Made by a program: the position numbers and the translations under genes. The notes beneath the pieces are model-generated. The model searched no databases. It saw only the letters and a program-made list of their open reading frames with translations, and had not been told where the DNA came from. This document shows positions 55,947-64,000 of a DNA stretch of 64,000 nt, one piece after another. How positions within the stretch are numbered: position 1 is the first letter of the stretch; the number at the start of each line of letters is the position of its first letter. Where the stretch lies: assembly GCF_038502225.1 (NCBI RefSeq), contig NC_091298.1, positions 45,080,978-45,144,977 on the forward strand, written 5' to 3'. The stretch comes from Cherax quadricarinatus. Taxonomy: Eukaryota; Arthropoda; Malacostraca; Decapoda; Parastacidae.

Positions 55947-58900
55947 TTAAGATTGCAACGCCCATAAGTCCCTTACGCGGAAGCTACGATATCCCTCCGA
56001 AAAGGTTAAATGCCACCTGCTCCCAGTGATGTCCTTATTCCTCCGTTGCGTCCCATAAAATATCGCTGCCAGTGCCCTGATTCTCTCCCTTACTGACACA
56101 TGTCTGTAAACCCATGACGTATACACAAAGTCCATGACTAGATAACCCCCCCCCCCACATCTAAACTTAACGCCCTTAAAACGCTAATCCCACCTCCACC
56201 CACCATACGTAAACAAACCATACCCCGGCCGGGATTGAACCCGCGGTCAGAGAGTCTCAAAGCTCCAGCCCGTCGCGTTAGCCACTAGACCAGCTAGCCA
56301 CAATAAGATTCGTCCAACTAGGTATATTTCTACACCATAGGAAGGTTAGCACAGGCACCACTGTGACCACAAATGCAAGTGGTCACAGTGGTGTCTGTGC
56401 TAACCTTCCTATGGTGTAGAAATATACCTAGTTGGACGAATCTTATTGTGGCTAGCTGGTCTAGTGGCTAACGGGACGGGCTGGAGTTTTGAGACTCTCT
56501 GACCGCGGGTTCAATCCCGGCCGGGGTATGGTTTGTTTGCAATCGTGTCATTACGATTTCGTGAGTCACCATACGTAAAATCCTACTAAACCACTCCCTC
56601 ACTGGTTCCAACCTCGCACAAAAAAATACCGCATGAAAGACAGTGTCAATGTCCCCACACACACAACACTCCCCACTCTCCTGCACACTCCTATTTGCCA
56701 ACACTTCTCCAGATGGAAATGTATTGTGGAGAAATTTAAACATTACCTCCCTTACCATTGCCTTCAATCGTAACCCTTTTAAACGACCCCATATATCACT
56801 CCACGCATACATTGGATATATACCTTCCACCTTAGCAACCACCTCCCTACCACCCACCTGAGCCAGTCGTCCTATCTTGACCCTGCGTGGGTCCCGTGCA
56901 TAAATTAATAACCTCAACATTCCCTCACACATCTGGACATCTCTACCCCTCATCCAACGCTCCAAATCCCTTCGAACCTATGCCAAACCTGTGCCTGCAA
57001 CCCTACCCTCCCTCAAATAACTGTGTTTAGCATACATGCCCAACATCCTTTGATGCAACGCCATTAACCCCAGCCCTCCCCGGCATGCCGGAAGACACAC
57101 AACATCTCTCGATAACCAGTCACATCCCGAACCCCAAATATATCGATATACACGCTTCAACAGACACTTCTCATCACACGGATTCAATGGATATATACCT
57201 ACCACATACCACAGCTTACCATACAAAAGCACATTCACCACAATAGCACGATGATGTAACGTCAGTCCTCCTGCACGCAATTCTGCCAATCTACCCAGAA
57301 CCCTATCCACAGCTTCTCTCAAATTCACCTCCCTCGCCTCCTGAAGGTTTCCCATATGAACGACCCCACACACCTTAATTTGACACACCAGGGGCCAGCC
57401 TTCTTCCTGTCCTAGAGCCCCACCCACACCATCCCCCACCCTCATAAGCATAGACTTTCCCTATTAACCGTCATCCCTGTTGCCCTTTCGAAACGCTCCA
57501 CCAATTCACCCACCTTTCGTAAGTCCTGTGACCTTCTAAATAGAACCGTGGTATCATCCACATAACCCACGATCCCTGGTTCCACCGTCACTTCATCTCT
57601 CTTCACTCCCTCCCTCATGCTCCCTCGCACAGCCCTATAGAATGGATCCTGTATCAACGCAAAGAGAAGCTGCGACACAGGGCACCCTTGCCTCAAGCCT
57701 CTTTCCATCCTAACTAGTTTTCCTAGACTACCATTTACCTGCACCCGTACCATAGCCTGCTCATACAACTTTGCCCAACTGACGATTTCCCTCCCAAGCC
57801 CTTGCCACTGCATTAACTTCCACAGTGCCTCACGCTCCACACAGTCATGTGCCGCATGCCAATCCAATGCTAATACCCCACCTTTATTTGCCCCCCCCCC
57901 CCACTTTCATCTATAAACCTACGTATGATCCCTTGTCCCACACACATTGATCGCCCAGGCACACCATATTGACCCTCATGCAAAACTTTGTCAAGAACCC
58001 TTTTCATCCTATTCCCTAACATTTTAGCAAAGATCTTGTAATCACCACATATTAAAGATATCGATCGATAATCATGTACGTAATCACAAGACTTCTTTTT
58101 CGGGACCATGACCACCACACCCGTACATTGCTGTTCCCCCAATCTACCTTTGGTTTTCATAGCATTAAATAAAACCACTAAAAATTCACGCAAACATTCC
58201 CAGTTTTCCTTATAAAAATCACAAGGAATACCATCAATCCCAGGCGATTTTCCCACACTCATACTCTCCATTGCCAATCTAATCTCCTCCTCGCTTATAG
58301 GTCCACTCAGATTCAACCGATCCTTATGCTCGAGATTACAACATACCCATTCACCCATGTCCCCTAGCACATCATTATTAACCCCCACTCTTTTGCCATG
58401 CATCTCGTACCATGCATCCACATAGCAACTCATACCCTCTGTTGACATGAGCACCTGCCCCTGACGATACCCCTCCAATTGCTCCTGGACACTTAAGCTC
58501 ATTATTTCCATCGCCCTGCAACATTTTCCCTGCTCTCTCAAGACATATGCCGAAGGACAGTCGCCCCATAAAACCTCATCGATTCCTCCCGCGATTCGTG
58601 CTGCATCAAATTCACGATTCTCAATCTCAGCCACTGGATACTCACCCCTTCCCCTCCCATATAGCATTCCTGAAGTTGACCTTCAAGGTAATGTGAAACA
58701 CCATATTGAAATCTCCGCTCTTCCCTTCCCTGCTTCTGATAAAAATCCCTCACCTTTCCCTTACCGACCGTGTCCCATCACTCAAGGATGTTTACCCCCA
58801 CCCAACCGTCTGCCCACCATCTCCTCCAAGCACTCTCAAAAGATTCCCTCCCACCCCCTTTGTGCAATAACCCAACATTCAACTTCCAATAACCCCTGAA

Positions 58901-59640
58901 ACGCTTTGGCAATCCCTCCCAATCCAAGTCTACCAGAACCCCTCTATGATCAGAGAAGCTCACATTCAATGCACAAACACTGCTTACCCTCACTCCCTGA
59001 GAAACATAGATTCGATCCAGCCTCGCCGCATAATCGCGCCTAATGAACGTATGCATGACCCCACCCACCTCCTCCTCTCCCACATCCACTACATTCACAC
59101 CTCACAACAGATCCCCTAAATACCCCGAAAAAAAAACCCTTCCTCTAGGTTCTACGTCCTTACGTCGAACAATACAGTTCCAATCACCTCCTAGAATCGT
59201 TACGACTGGCAGTGATCTTAAATGGTAAACAAGGACTTCCCGAAAGAACCTATTTTTGACGCCCATGTCTCCTTCCGCAGGCCCATACACCCCTATGAAA
59301 CCCACTTGAACCCCACCCCATGTGCCATCCACCTGAACCACCCGCCCCTCCTCTCCTACCTCACATCTTTGCAGAGAAAACGGGATAGCTTCTTTAATTA
59401 ACAATGCCACACCACCTTTCAATCGTGCAGAGCAACCCATGTACACATCGTATCCATCAATCATTTACTCTCCCAATGATTTGTAATTGTGTACTTGCAG
59501 GAACACAACGTCAGGTACATATCTCTTTAAAAATACCTCCAGACTCTTACATTTGTCTACTGACTTCAACCCGTTAATATTTAAAGTAATACACTTGAAG
59601 GATTCAATGGAGGCTTGCCTTTAGAGACCTTAACACTCTC
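55947..59640 (-). pseudogene. L1-C copy 2 ORF2 (EN-RT), broken
   Basis: Read downward. Endonuclease: DGYDVYMGCSARLKGGVALL near 59450, VGFIGVYGPAEGD near 59300, GDWNCIV near 59190, RLDRIYVS near 59010 and SDHRGV near 58955. RT: GKSPGIDGIPCDFYKENWE near 58240, YRSISLICGDYKIFAKMLGN near 58060, MDWHAAHDCVE near 57860 (motif A), RQGCPVSQLLF near 57690 and VGYVDDTTVLFRR near 57560. C-terminal CCVCGDIDTVFHAVFFC zinc-type motif near 56650. Frameshifts or stops near 59100, 58770, 58670, 57868, 57445, 56970 and at the SINE pair. The last segment is at 56135-55947. Confidence 0.85.
56222..56528. mobile_element. tRNA-derived SINE palindrome 2
   Basis: Two arms (about 56222-56373 and 56382-56528) are near-perfect reverse complements around AATGCAAG. 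Each carries CTGGTCTAGTGGCTAACG (A box) and GCGGGTTCAATCCCGG (B box), a tRNA-like head unlike the other two SINE families. It interrupts the L1-C copy 2 C terminus. The right flank TATGGTTTGTTTGCAATC and the left flank GTAAACAAACCATA repeat in inverse order, so the palindrome may extend a few bases further. Confidence 0.75.
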
Positions 59641-59748
59641 AAATCCTATACGTGCACCCCCACCTCTCCCCCCACACCCCCCTGTGCCTTTCCCTTTTAC
59701 ATGCTCAACACACTTTGTTCCACCCGTACCTCTACGGGTCACATCTTG

Positions 59749-60837
59749 CTATGCTTTTTTCCCAGACCTTTGCCCAGGAGTCAAAATGTCATCACTATCG
59801 GTTATCACAGCAGCTCTCTTGCAAGAGCTACGATTTGCAACCATAGCCTCCTCTAGACTATTATCCCTGTGGACGTCCACTACTACAACCTGTTGTGCTT
59901 CCACACCACACGCGACCTGCACGTTGGGGCCTCCTGCCCTTGCCTCTACACTCTCGTTTTCCAACCCAACATAGATCGTTGCAGACGCCGAAACGTCCAA
60001 CAATTCATGCAGAGCCTCCTGAATGGATGTTTCCATTACATCCTGAGCAATTACAGAATCCTCCTCGGCCGTCGCCGACACCAAGCCTACGTCCTTTCCA
60101 ACGCCAGGTAGGGTCACACATGCAGAAGACAACTCTGTCTCCCTCTCTACCTCCTCACTCCACATCTCCCGAGCCAGAGACTCACACTGCATTGCCGTAG
60201 CGTATGTTTGCTGCTTCGGTGCATCATCAGTCCTTGTACCAGCCGTTGATCTTCCTCGTCGCGTAGGACATTGCGCCACGATGTGGTCATATGTCCCACA
60301 AAGTCGACACCTACGTCTCTGACCCGTGTACATAACGAAGACTTGAGTATGGAAGTCCTCCATCACCACATACGATGGTATAGGATGCTTAAGGGACATT
60401 TTAAGGGAAAACGACCCTTCCGGCATACCAACAAGCGGTCCATCATGCCAACGTCCCAATGTCGCCAAATGTATCGTATCATAACGCCCAAAAACGTTCC
60501 TTAAATCACTCTTATCAGCTTCAAAAGGAACATTACGCACCTTGATCCAAGTGTAAAACCGTGATACATCATGGAGGCGGACATTAACACCAGGGTTAAC
60601 CGGCTTAACCACATCCTGGTACCTGTCCACCATATTTTCATAAGTGCTGCTCTGCCGGAATTTGATGAAAAGCCTTGAACTACCATTCAACGACACTCCA
60701 CAGAGCTCCTCATTTGCGATGCCATACGTGTCTCTTAATATCACCGTCAGCAAAAGATGGGTGTTCTGACTATTGAGTGAGCCATTCACAAGTTCAAGGC
60801 AAACAGTGGTGATACGCCTACGTCCACCTTCCGCCAT
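59749..60837 (-). CDS. L1-C copy 2 ORF1 (RRM-like plus CCHC), open
   Basis: An uninterrupted 362-residue frame. The WIKVRNVPFEADKSDLRNVF segment (97-116) looks like an RRM strand-helix unit, followed by GSFSLKMSLKHPIPSYV and the knuckle CRLCGTYDHIVAQC (177-190, CX2CX4HX4C). The C-terminal third is acidic and ends DSDDILTPGQRSGKKA. Copy 1 continues a few dozen residues past GQRSGKK, so this stop may be premature. Expected role: RNA-binding partner of ORF2 in the retrotransposon particle. ORF2 of this copy is dead, so it can only act in trans, if expressed. Confidence 0.75.
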   Translation of the reverse strand: MAEGGRRRITTVCLELVNGSLNSQNTHLLLTVILRDTYGIANEELCGVSLNGSSRLFIKFRQSSTYENMVDRYQDVVKPVNPGVNVRLHDVSRFYTWIKVRNVPFEADKSDLRNVFGRYDTIHLATLGRWHDGPLVGMPEGSFSLKMSLKHPIPSYVVMEDFHTQVFVMYTGQRRRCRLCGTYDHIVAQCPTRRGRSTAGTRTDDAPKQQTYATAMQCESLAREMWSEEVERETELSSACVTLPGVGKDVGLVSATAEEDSVIAQDVMETSIQEALHELLDVSASATIYVGLENESVEARAGGPNVQVACGVEAQQVVVVDVHRDNSLEEAMVANRSSCKRAAVITDSDDILTPGQRSGKKA

Positions 60838-60926
60838 TATGAAAGTACTGACAGGAAAACTGGGCAGGAGTTACTGTGCAGCATGTCCGCACGGCCCGAG
60901 AGCGATGACGACAATGTAGGTTTATT

Positions 60927-61241
60927 AGATAAATAAATCATCTCAAATAAATGGACAATGAAATCACAGATACATCAACCAGGAAACTCTACAATAAATT
61001 AGTATAATAAATCACACAATCACACAAAAATAGTTGTTATAATGGAATAAATTACACTTCTATAGCGAGATTCTTTGATCATTTAATTTTTTCCTTATTG
61101 TTACATTTAAGGGAGGAGCGCTAAATCCGTAGGGGCAGGCAGCGCAGGGGAGGAATAAGTGTAAACAGGTACGATGATAGATAATTCATTAAAGTTTAAT
61201 TTCCTTATATCAAGAGTCTCTCTTTAGCATCAGGATGACTA
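60927..61241. other. Unassigned region before the 22-bp satellite
   Basis: AT-rich. GGAGGAGCGCTAAATCCGTA near 61113 resembles the 3' tail family of element D (GCGCTAAGCC / GCTAAACCCGTAGG). No gene. Confidence 0.4.
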
Positions 61242-62493
61242 CCTTGATAATATAATATATAAACCTTGATAATATAATATATAGACCTTGATAATATAAT
61301 ATATAAACCTTGATAATATAATATATAAACCTTGATAATACAATATATAAACCTTGATAATATAAAATATAAACCTTGATAATATAATATATAAATCTTG
61401 ATAATACAATATATAAATCTTGATAATGTAAAATATAAACCTTGATAATATAATATATAAATCTTAATAATATAATATATAAACCTTGATAATATAATAT
61501 ATAGACCTTGATAATATAATATATAAACCTTGATAATATAATATATAAATCTTGATAATACAATATATAAATCTTGATAATGTAAAATATAAACCTTGAT
61601 AATATAATATATAAATCTTAATAATATAATATATAAACCTTGATAATATAAAATATAAACCTTGTTGATATAATATATAAACCTTGATAATATAATATAT
61701 AAACCTTGATAATATAATATATAAACCTTGATAATATAAAATATAAAGCTTGATAATATAAAATATAAAGCTTGATAATATAAAATATAAAGCTTGATAA
61801 CATAATATATAAAGCTTGATAACATAATATATAAAGCTTGATAATATAAAATATAAAGCTTGATAACATAATATATAAAGCTTGATAATATAATATATAA
61901 ACCTTGATAATATAAAATATAAAGCTTGATAATATAAAATATAAAGCTTGATAACATAATATATAAAGCTTGATAACATAATATATAAAGCTTGATAATA
62001 TAAAATATAAAGCTTGATAACATAATATATAAAGCTTGATAATATAAAATATAAAGCTTGATAACATAATATATAAAGCTTGATAATATAAAATATAAAG
62101 CTTGATAATATAAAATATAAAGCTTGATAACATAATATATAAAGCTTGATAACATAATATATAAAGCTTGATAATATAAAATATAAAGCTTGATAACATA
62201 ATATATAAAGCTTGATAATATAAAATATAAAGCTTGATAACATAATATATAAAGCTTGATAATATAAAATATAAAGCTTGATAATATAAAATATAAAGCT
62301 TGATAACATAATATATAAAGCTTGATAATATAAAATATAAAGCTTGATAATATAAAATATAAAGCTTGATAACATAATATATAAAGCTTGATAATATAAA
62401 ATATAAAGCTTGATAACATAATATATAAAGCTTGATAATATAAAATATAAAGCTTGATAATATAATATATAAAGCTTGATAATATAAAATATA
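61242..62493. repeat. 22-bp AT-rich satellite, about 57 copies
   Basis: Unit CTTGATAATATAATATATAA plus AC or AG. Three variants (ATAATATAAA, ATAACATAAT, ATAATATAAT) alternate; the AAACC form dominates to about 61740 and the AAAGC form after it. The minus strand is stop-free in all three frames. It ends exactly where L1-C copy 3 begins. Confidence 0.97.
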
Positions 62494-62591
62494 CATTGTC
62501 GTCATCGCTCTCGGGCCGTGTGGACAGGCTGCGCAGTAGCTCCTGAATCAACTGGTTTTCTGCGCAGTTTTCCTCTTTTTGAGCAATCAAA

Positions 62592-63452
62592 ATGGCGGAT
62601 CGACATGGTAGACGTGTGAACACAGCCCGTGTTGAATTACTTCGTGGCACGCTTACCCGTTCGACAATGCAGGTGTTACTTCCCACGATCATCGGTGAAG
62701 TATATGGCATACCGAATGAGGAGTTGTATGGGGTAGCACTCAACGGAATTATTAGAATTTTCATCAAGTTTAAGGATGCAGGTTACTACTCCAGCATCGT
62801 CAACGAATTTCATGAGAAGAGGATGGCCGTTAACACTGCGGTGGAGGTATGCCTTCATGATATTTCAAGCTACGTGACGTGGGTCAAAATGAGGAATGTT
62901 CCGTTTGAAGCAACTGAGCATGATGTAGTAACGGTTTTCCGAAATTATGGAAAGATCCACGCAGTGGAAATGGCAGTGTGGAAAGATGGACCATATGTGG
63001 GGTTGCCTGAAGGTTCTTTTACACTAAAGATGACTCTACGGCAGCCGATTCCTTCATATGTACAATTGGACGACTTCAGAACCCAGGTTTTCGTGTATTA
63101 TGCTGGACAGAGGAGGATTTGCAGATTGTGTGGGTTATTCGATCACATGGCGGCTCAATGCAACAAAAAGGCAGGATGGAGGGAACACATATCATTGCTG
63201 GTAATTCAACAGCAAAGAACAGTCACGGCAGAGGCAGGTGCGGTCGCACAACAGGCATCTAACAGTTGGAGTGAGGAGGTCGACAAGGCAGAGGAGGAAA
63301 TGGACGCATGTGTCAAGTTACCCAGTGGAACAGAACCTGTAAAAGCGACGAAAAAAAAGGAAGATATTGATACCGACAGGGTTTTATCCTGTGTAATGAA
63401 AGCCGTAAGTGGCATGATTACAGTTGGGCACCTTGGGGTGGTAGAGTTTTAG
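62592..63452 (+). CDS. L1-C copy 3 ORF1, short open form
   Basis: 286 residues, colinear with copy 2 for the first 190: WVKMRNVPFEATEHDVVTVF (97-116), GSFTLKMTLRQPIPSYV and CRLCGLFDHMAAQC (177-190, complete CX2CX4HX4C). The region after the knuckle is shorter, has little resemblance to copy 2 apart from SWSEEVDKAEEEMDACVKLP, and lacks the DSDD-LTPGQRSGKK end. The start ATG follows AATCAAA, matching the ATGGCGGA start of copy 2. Likely a truncated or diverged RNA-binding ORF1. Confidence 0.7.
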   Translation: MADRHGRRVNTARVELLRGTLTRSTMQVLLPTIIGEVYGIPNEELYGVALNGIIRIFIKFKDAGYYSSIVNEFHEKRMAVNTAVEVCLHDISSYVTWVKMRNVPFEATEHDVVTVFRNYGKIHAVEMAVWKDGPYVGLPEGSFTLKMTLRQPIPSYVQLDDFRTQVFVYYAGQRRICRLCGLFDHMAAQCNKKAGWREHISLLVIQQQRTVTAEAGAVAQQASNSWSEEVDKAEEEMDACVKLPSGTEPVKATKKKEDIDTDRVLSCVMKAVSGMITVGHLGVVEF

Positions 63453-64000
63453 GGAATGGTCAGGATGGGTTTTTAAAGGGAAACTTGATTTTGCTTAATA
63501 AATGTTGTATGGGGATTGTGTTCGAAGGTTTATAGGAACCTATGTATTATATATCTGTAAAGGTCAGTGGCTGAGAGCATTGTTAACTCAGCTATTGGAA
63601 TACATTTTTGTAAGGCACTTATAGCCTTCGAGCATTGATAAGTGGTATGTACTTTCGTTTTTTTTTTGTTTTATGTATTGTAAATTATGTATTTAAATAG
63701 TTATGATACAGGTCCGGCTCTCCGGATATATAGTAGCTATCGGGGGGGGGGGGGGATAGGGGTTTTATGAATTATTAAAGTAGGTTTTAGAATTTTTTTT
63801 TGGCGAGTGGTAGTAGGACTTTTTGGGCCACAGAGTTCTTATCTCCAATTTACATTTTTGGAGGCTGTATAGATAAGGTTGCTTGAGGTGTATTTTGCAA
63901 CAGTCAGATTGTTGTTGTTGGCATATGTTGCAGTGTACTTTATGTTTTGTTGTGTGACAGTCAGATTGTTGTTGTTGGTATATGTTGTAGTGTACTTTAT
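63453..64000. other. Region after ORF1, no gene seen
   Basis: T/G-rich. It has a G14 run at 63742-63755, AATAAA at 63497-63502, and a 57-bp direct duplication beginning ACAGTCAGATTGTTGTTG at 63900 and again at 63957. Confidence 0.5.

Larger units (their letters stand above)
54997..60916 (-). mobile_element. L1-C copy 2
   Basis: 5.9-kb minus-strand element flanked by a 10-bp duplication TAGGTTTATT (54987-54996 and 60917-60926). T-rich sequence at 54991-55000 is the 3' tail; the 3' UTR spans to about 55930 and has no gene. The 5' end on the minus strand is CATTGTCGTCATCGCTCTCG, identical to the start of copy 3 at 62494, which fixes the element's 5' boundary. It contains a SINE palindrome (56222-56528). 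Confidence 0.8.
62494..64000 (+). mobile_element. L1-C copy 3, 5' part, continuing past the window
   Basis: Begins CATTGTCGTCATCGCTCTCG as in copy 2 and has a 98-bp 5' UTR before ORF1. After the ORF1 stop no ORF2 trace is found in the remaining 548 bp. It may be an internally deleted or different subfamily copy, or ORF2 may lie beyond the edge. Confidence 0.6.

Noticed and set aside
61205..62767. Reading frames of 295 to 520 residues on the minus strand
   Set aside because: The 22-bp satellite lacks minus-strand stops in any frame; the long frame only passes through repeats and the antisense of L1-C ORF1.

Overview
The window looks like a repeat-dense, intergenic stretch of a decapod crustacean genome, possibly crayfish. 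Evidence: several families of non-LTR retrotransposon, tRNA-derived SINEs, very long TA and GT microsatellites, kilobase satellite arrays, and hammerhead-ribozyme repeats of the type carried by Penelope-like elements and metazoan retrozymes. No host protein gene, rRNA or canonical tRNA gene was found. The taxonomic call is an inference from repeat style, not from a marker gene.

Layout. 1-3.6 kb: a decayed CR1-like RT followed by four scrambled relics of a second CR1-like family (CR1-A). 3.8-4.2 kb: a short element with terminal inverted repeats, next to a TA array. 4.3-10.7 kb: two broken copies, in opposite orientation, of a retroelement whose C terminus looks like a CCHC plus restriction-like-endonuclease domain (RLE-RT); one is split by a hammerhead foldback with exact target duplications. 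10.9-11.06 kb: a perfect SINE palindrome. 11.4-28.6 kb: an I-like element (E) opened by nested insertions. CR1-B lies in E; a solo LTR lies in CR1-B and CR1-A lies in that LTR; an L1/Tx1-like element (L1-C copy 1) also lies in CR1-B; and a 2.5-kb inverted tandem array of 422-bp hammerhead repeats lies in the L1-C 3' region. 28.6-36 kb: microsatellite, 29-bp, 40-bp and 24-bp arrays, a second hammerhead foldback, a tRNA SINE, and a hammerhead unit inside the 24-bp satellite. 36.2-44.4 kb: a CR1-A copy on the minus strand, split by an apparently intact I-clade element (D) with both ORFs open and a 14-bp target duplication. 44.6-53.4 kb: a 38-bp satellite of about 8.7 kb with CR1-A and CR1-B pieces in it. 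53.4-54.5 kb: two more inverted-repeat elements between TA arrays. 55-60.9 kb: L1-C copy 2, containing a SINE palindrome. 61.2-62.5 kb: a 22-bp satellite. 62.5-64 kb: L1-C copy 3, ORF1 only.

The most interesting signal is the recurring hammerhead fold: a CUGANGA-type box, a compensated stem II, GAAAC and a self-complementary ACGU stem III, nearly always followed within about 10 nt by AATAAAG and a TTGC...ATGTGTCT tail. It occurs in at least three sequence families, as inverted pairs with target duplications and as a 422-bp tandem array resembling retrozymes. Element D is the only copy here that could still encode an autonomous retrotransposon.
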